Positions 1-9,148 of a stretch of 56,757 bases of DNA are shown in pieces. Each line of letters starts with the position of its first letter. The first letter of the stretch is position 1. The notes beneath the pieces were generated by a model that saw only the letters and a list, made by a program, of their open reading frames with translations, had not been told where the DNA came from and made no database searches. The DNA is taken from assembly GCA_903879765.1 (NCBI GenBank), contig CAIRMS010000161.1, forward strand, positions 1 through 56,757. The letters are read 5' to 3'. This stretch comes from an uncultured Flavobacteriales bacterium. GTDB lineage: Bacteria > Bacteroidota > Bacteroidia > Flavobacteriales_D > Crocinitomicaceae. Made by a program: the position numbers and the translations under genes.

Positions 1-229
1 CCCACTTAAAGCTTACCAAATCAAGTGTCCAAATCATCTTTCTTTAAAAAATGAAATCGAATTACAACTTCTACTAAACACGCATTTTGATGAACTTCAG
101 TTTTACTTGGGAGAGAAACAATTGATGAAAGAGAAAGCTGACGAAGTATTCGATTTAATCATGAAAGGAAGTGAAGTTTGTGAGGATATCTATTTCCAGA
201 AATATACCCAACTCTTTAGTGGAATTTAA
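1..229 (+). CDS. 3' end of an unrecognised gene
   Basis: An open frame enters from the left edge (codons start at position 2) and ends at a TAA at 227-229, leaving 75 visible residues with no start in the window. The visible part is charged, probably helical, soluble and without membrane segments; it ends in KYTQLFSGI. It is followed by a good promoter for the next gene, so it is probably the last gene of its transcript. I do not recognise the family. Confidence 0.6.
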   Translation, partial: PLKAYQIKCPNHLSLKNEIELQLLLNTHFDELQFYLGEKQLMKEKADEVFDLIMKGSEVCEDIYFQKYTQLFSGI

Positions 230-255
230 AAAAATCAACGGTGGGGACATCTTTT

Positions 256-287
256 TTTGTTTTTCTCCGTTTATAAACATAAATTTG
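256..287 (+). promoter_or_regulatory. Bacteroidetes-type promoter
   Basis: TTTG at 256-259, a 20-nt spacer, then TAAATTTG at 280-287. This matches the Bacteroidetes -33/-7 consensus (TTTG, about 19-20 nt, TAnnTTTG). It would start a transcript about 25 nt before the ATG of the lipoprotein gene at 317. Confidence 0.6.
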
Positions 288-316
288 ACTATTAATTGCC
301 TAAACTATTGTAATCT

Positions 317-967
317 ATGAAAACATTCAAGTTCGCTATTATTGGCTTCGCGCTTGTGTCCTTATTCAGTGCATGTATTGAACACGAGGTTATTCCACCG
401 CCAACGAACAAAGTAGATTTAAATGCGAGTATAGTAGGATATGTGAATGGTACTCAATTTGAATTAACACAAAACGTTAATGGGTACAATGCAACAACAG
501 AAGACACCGCAGTGGTTATCGCATCTCCAGCTTTATCAAAAGTTATTTACACGTCAACTATATTCTCCAACCAAAACGCTCAATCGTTGAGTTTGATGTT
601 TGGAACGCTTGACTATGATGCTTCCACTAACACTGAACCTACCTTAAGTATGTTTAATGATTGGGCTATGACTAACTCAGGAATTCCAATTTTATTCAAG
701 GATAAAGCAACTATGGTGAGTCAGAGTGTTGACGGTGTTCAAGTAACGTACACAGATAACACTGGTAAGGTTTGGTATTCTAGAGAAACAGACCCAGGTC
801 AAGTTGCTAGCTTTACTATTTTAAAACAAGCATCCGATGGAACTGGAGATTATTCTTTATTTGAAGCAACATTTTCTTGTAAAGTTTGGTTCGTCGACCC
901 GCAAACCAGCGTAGAGTCATCCCTAAATATTACCAATGCCAAGTATCGTGCTTGGTTTAAAAGGTAA
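317..967 (+). CDS. secreted lipoprotein of unknown function
   Basis: A 216-residue protein with a lipoprotein signal: Lys-rich start, hydrophobic stretch, then LFSAC with the lipidated Cys at residue 20. A proline-rich linker (IPPPTNK) follows. The rest is Ser/Thr/Asn-rich and looks like a small beta-sandwich, with no catalytic motif that I can identify. It should sit in the periplasmic or outer leaflet of the envelope. A good promoter lies just upstream, and the next gene starts 8 nt after its stop, so the two are probably cotranscribed. The family is not recognised. Confidence 0.75.
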   Translation: MKTFKFAIIGFALVSLFSACIEHEVIPPPTNKVDLNASIVGYVNGTQFELTQNVNGYNATTEDTAVVIASPALSKVIYTSTIFSNQNAQSLSLMFGTLDYDASTNTEPTLSMFNDWAMTNSGIPILFKDKATMVSQSVDGVQVTYTDNTGKVWYSRETDPGQVASFTILKQASDGTGDYSLFEATFSCKVWFVDPQTSVESSLNITNAKYRAWFKR

Positions 968-975
968 TTTTATTT

Positions 976-1674
976 ATGAGTGAAGTCCTCAAAATAGCTA
1001 TTATTGGCGATTATAACTTCACCTACAACGCGCATCACGCGACCAATTTATCTTTGGACCACGCATCTGATTTTTTAGAAACAGAAGTAAATTACTACTG
1101 GATAAAAATCAATGAAGCAATTCAACACAAACGCGTATATTTTGAGCAATTTGATGGCGTATGGATTGCACCGGGTCCTTTTCTTAATCACTTCTTTTTA
1201 AATGGTGTATTCAAATTAATTGTAGAGTCCAAAGTCCCCGTTTTTTTAACAGGAGAAGGATATAAATACTTTTTCGAATACCTTATCTCCATTAATCAAT
1301 TGAATCCTTTCGGAGAGAAGTTGATTTCTGATAATTTAATTGAAGGAAACCAATTTGAACGCGTAACGATTTACCCAAAAACAAAGGACATTGTTAAATT
1401 GTATGAGAATTGCAATCATACTGAACTTAGTTCATCTCGCTTCAGTTTATATCCTCAACTCATGGATCAATTAAATGGAAGTTTGATTGATATTGAAGCG
1501 ACGAATCAGTTTGATGATCCGGAGATTGTTACCTTGAGAAATCATCCTTTTTTTATGGCTTGTAGTTTTTGTCCACAGATTTCTTCGACAAGAGACCTAC
1601 CCCATCCATTGATCTATACTTTTTTGAAAATGGCACGGGAACTATCCCCCTCAAAGTTCAGTCAATTGGTTTAG
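976..1674 (+). CDS. CTP-synthase-like glutamine amidotransferase domain, catalytic residues lost
   Basis: A 232-residue stand-alone domain resembling the C-terminal class I glutamine amidotransferase half of CTP synthase: an IAIIGDYN start, DGVWIAPGPF (the oxyanion-strand region), VPVFLTGEGY and HPFFMACSFCPQ near the end. In active enzymes the nucleophile lies in a GxCxG turn; here that turn reads T-G-E-G with Glu94 in place of Cys. The His-Pro-Glu of the triad reads Cys199-Pro-Gln. It therefore cannot hydrolyse glutamine by the normal route, and a binding or regulatory role is possible. Its last 24 bp overlap the 3' end of the convergent helicase gene. Confidence 0.7.
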   Translation: MSEVLKIAIIGDYNFTYNAHHATNLSLDHASDFLETEVNYYWIKINEAIQHKRVYFEQFDGVWIAPGPFLNHFFLNGVFKLIVESKVPVFLTGEGYKYFFEYLISINQLNPFGEKLISDNLIEGNQFERVTIYPKTKDIVKLYENCNHTELSSSRFSLYPQLMDQLNGSLIDIEATNQFDDPEIVTLRNHPFFMACSFCPQISSTRDLPHPLIYTFLKMARELSPSKFSQLV

Positions 1675-4600
1675 GGCTGAATAGTACAGTAAACACCTTA
1701 CAGGTTTTTTAAATATTTCTTCCAGTAATTTAGCATAGGCAACAATTTGTTCCATATGACTTTGATTGATTTTTCCTGTTTTAAAATCAATCACGATGAT
1801 TTCATTAGATTTCACTAAAACTTTATCCGGTTTTTTCACGTCATTTTCGCCAGCTAATATGACCTGTTCATTCAGTGACTTTTCAATGTTTGATAAATAA
1901 TCACCTTCCTCCATTTTCTGCCAAAAAGAAAGAGCGCATTCTCGCAAACGAATTTCATTTTTCTGCTCGATTTGTCCGTCATTCAGTAAGTTCATTAATA
2001 CTGGGTCTGTATCAACTTTCGATTGACAGAGAGACATTACTAAGTGGAAATCATTTCCAAATCGTTGTTCTTCTTGTTGAATTTCTGTTTCTTCCTGAAA
2101 CACTTTTCGAAAGACAATATCAGGGTACCATAATCGTTGACTAAAGTCGACGGGAATGTAAAGATTTTCAGAAGGATCCTCCTTTTCCGAAATTGGTGTG
2201 GTCTGTCCAATTTGCAACAATCCATCTTCCGTCATTCCGAGGTTCAATCCTTCCAATTGATCATGAATCATTGCTCCAAACTTTCCTTTTTCAAAATCAT
2301 TTATCGCGTATAACCTCAATTCTGGACGCGTCATTCCAACATAAAAAAGGTTCATTTTATCCAAAAGAATCAAGTTATTTTCTTCTTTTGCAAAAGCATC
2401 CAATTCGGGTATTTGTTGGTTTTTCCCTGGAAAGGCATACAAAATTTTATCACGTACTTCCATTAAATACCTTCCGTTTGTATTCATCGAAATAGTAAAA
2501 TCCATGTTCGGGATTATCACAACTGGAAACTCTAATCCTTTCGATTTATGAATCGTCATAATTTTCAGTGCAGATTGCGTATCCGGCATTTGTAATGCGA
2601 TTTTGTCTTTTTGAGCATCAAAGTAGTCAAGGAAATGATGAATATCTGTTTGCCGTGCTAGTTGAAATCCATAGATCACATCCATAAAATGATGAAGGGA
2701 TGGTTCTTCTGTTTCTTTCCAATCCATCAATTTCATGAATTTCTGAACCAAATCATAAACACTTTCATAGGTTGCAAAGAAGTTTGATGTGCCGCCGAAA
2801 TGATCAATTAGGAACCGTGTATCATTAAAAACCCGAATAGACTTGCCGTCCTTTTGTATGACTTCGAAATATGCGAGGTAATCTGCGGCAGAATAAGTCC
2901 CTTGAATTCTGAAGTACAATTCGGCAAAGCGCTTTGTCTCCGTCGTTTTCTTTGGGGACGCGCGTCTTCTTAAATAGGAGAGGATCAATTGGACCTGCGC
3001 ATCTTTATAGATCAGAAGAGAATCTTGAGAAACTACTTGATATTTTCTTTCCGTCAAACCAATCGCGAGTGCATTTCCAAGTTTGTTTGTTTCCGTTAAA
3101 ATGCAGATGTCACCGGGTTCGAAACCGGCATGCAAAGATTCCTCTATAAAGCCAATCACTTTTTCTAAGCGTTCATCGAATGTTATTTTTTGTTGGATCG
3201 ATTCGATATGAATATATCCGCTTTTTTGTTGGGTAGGCTCTTGTTTCAAGTCTTGATAGAAATGAGCCATGTTCGCAGGTAAGCACTTTGCTAGTCCTTC
3301 AAAAAGTAGGTTGTTAAATTCAACGATTTCCTTTGCAGAACGGAAATTGGATGGAAGGACGCGTTTTGCACCTCGACTTGCAAAGGTGGCACTTTTAGCT
3401 GCAATTTGGCGGTCATTTTCAGGATTGTAAATTGCTGGTAAACTTACAAATTGTTCAGCGAGCCCATTATTGAATCGATAAATCGATTGCTTTGCATCAC
3501 CTACGATTAAATTCCATCGGTTGTGTGCCAGTGATTCCAACATTAACGGAATTAAATTTAGCCATTGAAGGCGTGAGGTGTCTTGAAATTCATCCAGTAG
3601 AAAATGTTCAAACCGGACTCCTAATCTTTCGTAGATATACGGTGCTTCTTCGTCTCTAACGAGTTTACTAATTAACTTGTTGAATTCAGATATCCGTATC
3701 AGTTGCTCATCGTTCATCATGAGCTGTAGTTGCTTTCCAACATGCTGTAACAACGCCATGTTAAAGAAATTCTTACGGTACAGTTCAATCAAATTAAATG
3801 CTGCTAAATCCGTCAAGTAACGGTCATTCAATCGTATTACATCTTGTTTCAAGGACAATGGAATGGCTAATTTCGAATTTGCCTCCATAAGATTCATCAG
3901 CGTAGCAGAGAATAATCCGTCATTATTTGAATTAATCTTTGGAAAAGCATTCTGCACATTTAGTTTCTCAAAATTCTTGACAGTCGTCCCTTTACCTGGA
4001 ATATCAGAAAGGTTCAACCCTAAATTGAAAAATTCATCGTGAACGTGCTTAGCATCAGCAAGAAAGGATGTTAAAATTTGATTTCGATCTTCGAATAACC
4101 GTTTATAGTTGCCTTTAGTGAGTTCAAGTTCTAATAATTGTTGGATTTTTTCAGCATTTTTTTCCTTGCCAAGCATGGAAGAAAATTCGATTAATTGCCT
4201 ACGAAAATTCCAACTATTTCCTTCTTCTAAATTAGCCTTTGCATATTGATACATCCAATCCGTCAGGTCTTCTGCTCCTGGAGCACCTAATTGATTCATG
4301 AGTAAATCAACGACATCTTCTGTTACTTGTTTTTCATTTAAAACAACTTCAAAATCTGCTGGCAAGTCTAAGTCTCTTGAGAAAGAACGAATCAGTCTGA
4401 GGTTGAATTTATCAATTGTGGATACATGAAAATCTTCATATGCATGTAAAATTCCTTCTAAAGCTAGTTTACTTCGTTTTGTTAATTCTTGAGCCGAAAG
4501 TCCAGTCTGTTTTTCTAAATCAGACCTCATATTCTCTACTTTTTTATTTTCCGGGTCCACATAAGCAATACCAAATAAAGTAGTCAATATTCTTTCCTTC

Positions 4601-4779
4601 ATTTCACTTGCCGCCTTATTGGTAAAGGTCATGGCAACAATGCTCTTAAATTTTCTTTTAAACTGAGTATCTTTCAATAAAATGGTGAGGTATTCAAGTA
4701 CCAATTGATGCGTTTTACCAGATCCAGCTGAGGCACTTAAAACGCTTAAGGGGTGTATGTTTCGATCAATACTTTGCAT
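1651..4779 (-). CDS. UvrD/RecB-type helicase-nuclease (AddA-like)
   Basis: About 1042 residues from the ATG at 4779. An upstream in-frame start at 4908 would run into the divergent gene, and the family begins close to the Walker motif. Superfamily 1A helicase motifs are in order: Walker A ASAGSGKT (16-23), DEFQDT (396-401), VGDAKQSIYRF, TIHKSKGLEFP (from 742) and YVGMTRPE. The C-terminus has a PD-(D/E)xK nuclease signature, PDKV then IDFKTGK with Asp998 and Lys1000. This is the layout of AddA/RecB subunits that process double-strand breaks for RecA loading. A partner AddB is not in the window. The 3' end overlaps the convergent gene at 1651-1674. Confidence 0.88.
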   Translation of the reverse strand: MQSIDRNIHPLSVLSASAGSGKTHQLVLEYLTILLKDTQFKRKFKSIVAMTFTNKAASEMKERILTTLFGIAYVDPENKKVENMRSDLEKQTGLSAQELTKRSKLALEGILHAYEDFHVSTIDKFNLRLIRSFSRDLDLPADFEVVLNEKQVTEDVVDLLMNQLGAPGAEDLTDWMYQYAKANLEEGNSWNFRRQLIEFSSMLGKEKNAEKIQQLLELELTKGNYKRLFEDRNQILTSFLADAKHVHDEFFNLGLNLSDIPGKGTTVKNFEKLNVQNAFPKINSNNDGLFSATLMNLMEANSKLAIPLSLKQDVIRLNDRYLTDLAAFNLIELYRKNFFNMALLQHVGKQLQLMMNDEQLIRISEFNKLISKLVRDEEAPYIYERLGVRFEHFLLDEFQDTSRLQWLNLIPLMLESLAHNRWNLIVGDAKQSIYRFNNGLAEQFVSLPAIYNPENDRQIAAKSATFASRGAKRVLPSNFRSAKEIVEFNNLLFEGLAKCLPANMAHFYQDLKQEPTQQKSGYIHIESIQQKITFDERLEKVIGFIEESLHAGFEPGDICILTETNKLGNALAIGLTERKYQVVSQDSLLIYKDAQVQLILSYLRRRASPKKTTETKRFAELYFRIQGTYSAADYLAYFEVIQKDGKSIRVFNDTRFLIDHFGGTSNFFATYESVYDLVQKFMKLMDWKETEEPSLHHFMDVIYGFQLARQTDIHHFLDYFDAQKDKIALQMPDTQSALKIMTIHKSKGLEFPVVIIPNMDFTISMNTNGRYLMEVRDKILYAFPGKNQQIPELDAFAKEENNLILLDKMNLFYVGMTRPELRLYAINDFEKGKFGAMIHDQLEGLNLGMTEDGLLQIGQTTPISEKEDPSENLYIPVDFSQRLWYPDIVFRKVFQEETEIQQEEQRFGNDFHLVMSLCQSKVDTDPVLMNLLNDGQIEQKNEIRLRECALSFWQKMEEGDYLSNIEKSLNEQVILAGENDVKKPDKVLVKSNEIIVIDFKTGKINQSHMEQIVAYAKLLEEIFKKPVRCLLYYSALNQLTEL

Positions 4780-4859
4780 ATTTTTTACTGAAATTACCTG
4801 GGTTAACGAATCTTCGGAGGATTTTTTAAAATTAACAACAAAATTTGATTGTTTTAAGG

Positions 4860-4867
4860 TAAATTTG
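4860..4867 (+). promoter_or_regulatory. -7 promoter box 4 nt before the MbnP start
   Basis: TAAATTTG fits the Bacteroidetes -7 box. I see no TTTG at the expected distance upstream. Only four bases (TTAC) separate it from the ATG at 4872, so a transcript made from it would have essentially no leader. Confidence 0.4.
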
Positions 4868-4871
4868 TTAC

Positions 4872-5618
4872 ATGAAGAAATTCCTTTATTTAGTAGTCTT
4901 ATCGCCATTACTTTGGAGTTGTGATCCAGATGACCCGAAGCCTGTTGATCCAGTAGTGGAAACAGTGAAGGTAAGCATCAATCCGACCTACGGAACGCAA
5001 CCTTTCTATATGGATTCAGTGTATACCACCGCTGAGGGATACAAAGTGAAATTCACAGAATTGACGTGTTATTTCACGTTAATGGGTAATGGGACTAATC
5101 AATTAATCGAGGCTGCCTTGTTTAACTTTCGTGAAACAGGTTCGCTTTTGGTGTCAAAACCTGCAAATCATTTAAACTATTCGAATCTTACTGGTAAAAT
5201 CGGGGTTGACTCCAGTTTAAACCACCTAGATCCTTCTGCTTTTCCGAATGAAAGTCCTTTAAACATTAGTAATGCGGGATCTATGCATTGGGGATGGAAT
5301 ACGGGTTACATCTTCATGAATATTGAAGGAAAAGTGGATACAATAATTGACGGAACAAATAACCTAGACTTGAGTTTCAGTTTTCATGTGGGGACGGATA
5401 CGTATTTACAATCCTTCAATTTCGAGAATGTCGCTTGGCAAGATAAAGGGAATAATGCTTGGGAATTGCCATTAAAATTAGATTTGGCTAACTTTTTATC
5501 AAATCCTTTAAACCCAATTAACCTCAAAGAGGAACATCTAACGCACACCGCAGCAGGTCAGGAGACTTTAACACAAAAAGTGATACAAAACTTCAAAAAT
5601 GCGCTAACATTAAACTAA
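4872..5618 (+). CDS. MbnP-like copper-binding lipoprotein
   Basis: A 248-residue exported protein with a lipoprotein signal (LLWSC, Cys17) and an Asp/Pro-rich linker. It resembles the MbnP family: early strand VSINPTYGTQPF, KVKFTELTCYFT in the middle, and SMHWGWNTGY around residues 137-146. In MbnP, a partner diheme enzyme oxidises a Trp to kynurenine to make a copper site; the two Trp of HWGW (140, 142) are candidates here. The next gene encodes such an enzyme and overlaps the stop by one base (TAATG), which strongly supports a coupled pair. Family assignment is from motifs; copper binding is inferred. Confidence 0.75.
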   Translation: MKKFLYLVVLSPLLWSCDPDDPKPVDPVVETVKVSINPTYGTQPFYMDSVYTTAEGYKVKFTELTCYFTLMGNGTNQLIEAALFNFRETGSLLVSKPANHLNYSNLTGKIGVDSSLNHLDPSAFPNESPLNISNAGSMHWGWNTGYIFMNIEGKVDTIIDGTNNLDLSFSFHVGTDTYLQSFNFENVAWQDKGNNAWELPLKLDLANFLSNPLNPINLKEEHLTHTAAGQETLTQKVIQNFKNALTLN

Positions 5619-6688
5619 TGAAATTCGTCATAGTTTTCTCTTTATTGTTTCTTTTCGTAGCTTGTCGTAAAGACAAAGCTGATTATACGCCTACTCCGTA
5701 TCAATTAAAAATTCCATCGCATTTTCCCGATATGATTATTCCATCGGATAATCCTATGACGGCAGAAGGAGTTGAACTTGGACGCTTTTTGTTTTACGAA
5801 AAGCGACTAAGTGGGGACAATACCATGAATTGCGCTTCATGTCACATGCCAGAACACTCCTTTTCAGATCCTAATAAATATTCAGTTGGGATTGATGGTG
5901 TTTTTGGGAATCGTCAATCAATGGCATTAATTAATATTGGGTGGGAGAATTTCTTTTTTTGGGACGGAAGGGAAACGACTTTAGAATCTCAAATCCTTGA
6001 ACCCGTATCAAATCCCATCGAAATGCATCAATCTTGGAAAGATGCCATTCACAAACTGAATTCGGATGTAACTTACCGCAATCGATTTTTCAAAGCATTC
6101 GGAGAGGAAGGAGTAGATTCTGTGAAAGCAACGAAGGCAATTGCACAATTTATTCGTACTATGATTTCTAGTGAATCAAAATTTGATGTCATGTACAAAT
6201 ATGAAAATAATTTGGCCTTAAATTCTTCAGAACAGGCAATGTTATCAACGATTGATTTAGACGAATGGGCAGGTTACGACCTTTTCAAAAGTTTAAACGG
6301 AGCTGATTGTTTTCATTGCCATAACGGACCATTAATGCGCGTTAAGAAATTTAGTAACAACGGACTAGATGCTACGTTTAGTGATTTAGGAAGAGGTGGT
6401 GTGACGCAAAATCCTGAAGAATATGGTAAGTTTAAAGTTACAACACTTCGTAACATTGCTTTTACAGCACCCTACATGCACGATGGGCGATTTACCACAT
6501 TAGATGAAGTAATTGAACATTACTCGAGTGGTATTCATATGAGTCCAACGATAGATCCTCTAATCGAATTCGCCAACCAAGGTGGTGTTCAATTAGATGC
6601 GCAAGAAAAATATTTATTGAAGAGATTTTTACTCACGTTAAGTGATTACAATTTCATCAATAATCCATCATTTAAAGATCCGAATTAA
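5618..6688 (+). CDS. diheme cytochrome c peroxidase / MbnH-like lipoprotein
   Basis: A 356-residue exported diheme protein with a lipoprotein signal (FVAC, Cys16). Two heme c attachment motifs are visible, CASCH (72-76) and CFHCH (231-235), with the MauG/CcpA family landmarks: LGRFLFYEKRLSGDNTMNC before heme 1, FFWDGRE, and TLRNIAFTAPYMHDGRF carrying Met287. Family members reduce H2O2 or make a bis-Fe(IV) state that oxidises Trp/Tyr on a partner protein. Placement directly after an MbnP-like gene favours the MbnH role over a simple peroxidase. It is translationally coupled on both sides: TAATG overlap upstream, and the next ATG one base from its stop. Confidence 0.85.
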   Translation: MKFVIVFSLLFLFVACRKDKADYTPTPYQLKIPSHFPDMIIPSDNPMTAEGVELGRFLFYEKRLSGDNTMNCASCHMPEHSFSDPNKYSVGIDGVFGNRQSMALINIGWENFFFWDGRETTLESQILEPVSNPIEMHQSWKDAIHKLNSDVTYRNRFFKAFGEEGVDSVKATKAIAQFIRTMISSESKFDVMYKYENNLALNSSEQAMLSTIDLDEWAGYDLFKSLNGADCFHCHNGPLMRVKKFSNNGLDATFSDLGRGGVTQNPEEYGKFKVTTLRNIAFTAPYMHDGRFTTLDEVIEHYSSGIHMSPTIDPLIEFANQGGVQLDAQEKYLLKRFLLTLSDYNFINNPSFKDPN

Positions 6689-8106
6689 TGGGAGAAAATA
6701 CAAGACTAACGACAGAGGAAAAGGCATTAAAAATCAATTTAACGCCAGATATTTATGGGTGTTTTGCGGAAATTGGAGCAGGTCAAGAGGTCGCAGCAAA
6801 CTTTTTCAAAGCAGGTGGAAGTTCCGGTACAATTGCTTACACACAATCGGCATATGACATGAAAGTTTCCGACTCCATGTATGGTGAAACAATCCGATAC
6901 GTGTGTGAGGAACGTCTTACAACCATGTTGGAAACAGAGTTCTTGCACCTTCAAGATATTCTGCCCGTTAAAAACAGAGAAGCCCGTTTCTTTGCGTTTT
7001 GTAACACCGTTGAGTCTTTAAATTACCACAAAACAAATCAAGGTCAAGGCTGGGTTGGAATGCGCTTCCAATTAGGGATTGATAAAAAACCTAACAATGT
7101 CATATTGCACATCAAAATGCATGACAATAGCCACAAAGCGCAGCAAGAAGCACTTGGAATATTGGGGGTAAATTTGGTCTATGCATGTTATTTTCAATCA
7201 AGCAATATTGACGAATTTATTGACGGTATTGTTCAGCGACTTCCAAGAGACCGTATGGAAATTGACATGTTGCGCATTTCGGGACCGGACTTTGAGGAAA
7301 TGGATAATCGAATCATCGCATTAAATTTAGTTCGTCGGGGAATAACGAATGCAACAATGTTCGATTTAGCGAAGAATGTCATGCAGCCTTCAACGGCCTT
7401 GTACAAGAAAAATATCTTGTTGATGCGTGGACGTTTTCGTCCAGTTACGAAGGTGCATATCGACATGATTGAAAAGGCTCGAAAGGAGTTTTTGAAAGAA
7501 AACCGAGTAAAAGAAGAGAACTTGGAAGTTGTATTCGAGTTGACCTTAAAAGATTTAACAGCAGATGGAAAGATCTCGGATAAAGACTTCTTAGATCGCG
7601 CTGAATTGTTAGGTTCATTGGGCTATACGGTAATGATTTCAAATTATTTGAAACATTACAAGATGTTAGAATACTTATCAGCAATAGCGAAAGGGAATCT
7701 TGTTGGGGTGATTATGGGCGTTTACAACCTGCACATTATTTTCGATGAGAAATATTATGACAATTTACCGGGTGGATTATTAGAAGCCTTCGGTAGAGGA
7801 TTTGGACACAATGTTAAATTGTATGTGTATCCAGCCATCAATGTTGATTCTGGAGAGCTTTATGGACTTAACAACATTAAGTTACCTGAAAACCTTACTG
7901 GACTCCTTACCTACATGCAAGCGAATGATAAAATTGCGGCGATTCCGGAATACAATGAAAGGCTACTGCATATACTCTCAGATGACGTATTGAGTAAGAT
8001 TAAGTCTGGTGGTGTCAGTTGGGAAGAGGACGTTCCATACGAAGTAGTTCAAGCTATTAAGTTTTTTGAACTGTTTGGTTATCAGAAAAAAGCCGTCTTG
8101 AACTAA
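6688..8106 (+). CDS. conserved Bacteroidetes protein of unknown function
   Basis: A 472-residue soluble protein without a signal peptide. Features include LTPDIYGCFAEIGAGQEVA at residues 18-36, GGSSGTIAYTQSAYDM, VGMRFQLG and KKNILLMRGRFRPVT. I recognise it as a protein that is conserved in Bacteroidetes and carries misleading names in annotations (TonB receptor, nicotinate-nucleotide adenylyltransferase). Nothing in it looks like a barrel. The MRGRFRPVT stretch is loosely like a nucleotidyltransferase motif, but I would not assign a reaction. The WYL regulator that follows overlaps its stop (TAATG), so the two are cotranscribed and probably share a task. Confidence 0.6.
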   Translation: MGENTRLTTEEKALKINLTPDIYGCFAEIGAGQEVAANFFKAGGSSGTIAYTQSAYDMKVSDSMYGETIRYVCEERLTTMLETEFLHLQDILPVKNREARFFAFCNTVESLNYHKTNQGQGWVGMRFQLGIDKKPNNVILHIKMHDNSHKAQQEALGILGVNLVYACYFQSSNIDEFIDGIVQRLPRDRMEIDMLRISGPDFEEMDNRIIALNLVRRGITNATMFDLAKNVMQPSTALYKKNILLMRGRFRPVTKVHIDMIEKARKEFLKENRVKEENLEVVFELTLKDLTADGKISDKDFLDRAELLGSLGYTVMISNYLKHYKMLEYLSAIAKGNLVGVIMGVYNLHIIFDEKYYDNLPGGLLEAFGRGFGHNVKLYVYPAINVDSGELYGLNNIKLPENLTGLLTYMQANDKIAAIPEYNERLLHILSDDVLSKIKSGGVSWEEDVPYEVVQAIKFFELFGYQKKAVLN

Positions 8107-9122
8107 TGCCGCACATTAAAAATGCCTTGATTCGTTTTCGCATTATCGATCGGATGTTGCGCAATAAATACAAGCCATACCCAAGTAAATTAGAGCTTCG
8201 GTCCGCTTGTGAAGAATCGCTTTATGGTTCAGATCATGGAAATAATATTTGTGATTCAACCATTGAAAAGGACATGTTTAATATGAAGATGGAGCATGAT
8301 GCGCCCATCAAATACAGTAAACTGCACAAAGGTTATTATTACGAGGATCCAAATTTTAGCATCAATGACATTCCCTTATCGGAAGATGAATTAAGCTCGA
8401 TAAAATTCGCTGTTAAAACATTGCAGCAATTTAAGGAAGTTCCCTTTTTTCAGCAGTTTGGAAATGCCATTGATAAAATTGTAGACCGTGTTTCAATCGG
8501 TGGAAATCCGGAAGATGAAGACATACAGAAATTCGTGCAATTTGAGTCTGTCGTTTCGAGCGGTGGGAATGAATACCTGCCAATGATTCTTGAAGCGATC
8601 CGTGGTAAAAAAATGCTCTGGTTTATCTATGCGAGTTTCGTGAAAGGAGTTGAAAAACCAAGAAAAGTGTCGCCGCTTTTTCTAAAAGAATACCGAAACC
8701 GTTGGTACCTCATCTGTTTCGATAAACTGAAAAATGACATCATCACTTACGCACTAGACCGTATGCAGGACCCGAAAATTCTAGAGGACGAATCTAGTTT
8801 ACCTGTCGATTTTCAACCGGAACTCTATTTCCAAGACACGATTGGCATTACATCTTACAAAGGAAAAGCTGAGCGAATTGTATTCAAAGCCAATCCGATT
8901 GCGGCAAAGTATATTTCTTCGCAACCTTTTCATCAATCTCAGAAACTCACGGCTGAATCCGCAGATTTTAGTATGTTTGAATTAAATGTTTTAGTTTCAG
9001 AAGAATTCATCCGAAATTTGCTGGGATATGCTGGCGAATTAGAAGTCCTTGAGCCAAAAAGTTTACGTAAATCCATGGCAGAACGCGCTAAACAGTTACA
9101 CAAATTATATCAATCGAAATAA
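8106..9122 (+). CDS. WYL-domain transcriptional regulator
   Basis: A 338-residue cytoplasmic protein. The N-terminal 75 residues form a winged-helix-like segment (IRFRIIDRMLRN, STIEKDMFNMKMEHDAPI), followed by a linker and the WYL ligand-sensing domain with the signature EYRNRWYLICFD near residues 195-206 and a C-terminal WCX-like part. WYL proteins commonly control DNA-damage, phage-defence or catabolic genes in response to a nucleic-acid or small ligand. Start overlap with the preceding unknown gene suggests coupled expression. The ligand and target cannot be read from the sequence. Confidence 0.8.
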   Translation: MPHIKNALIRFRIIDRMLRNKYKPYPSKLELRSACEESLYGSDHGNNICDSTIEKDMFNMKMEHDAPIKYSKLHKGYYYEDPNFSINDIPLSEDELSSIKFAVKTLQQFKEVPFFQQFGNAIDKIVDRVSIGGNPEDEDIQKFVQFESVVSSGGNEYLPMILEAIRGKKMLWFIYASFVKGVEKPRKVSPLFLKEYRNRWYLICFDKLKNDIITYALDRMQDPKILEDESSLPVDFQPELYFQDTIGITSYKGKAERIVFKANPIAAKYISSQPFHQSQKLTAESADFSMFELNVLVSEEFIRNLLGYAGELEVLEPKSLRKSMAERAKQLHKLYQSK

Positions 9123-9148
9123 GATAATCACACGATAAAAGAAAGATT

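Noticed and set aside
976..1674. Selenoprotein reading of the CTP-synthase-like gene
   Set aside because: The nucleophile position is a Glu codon, not TGA, and no selenocysteine insertion hairpin is evident.
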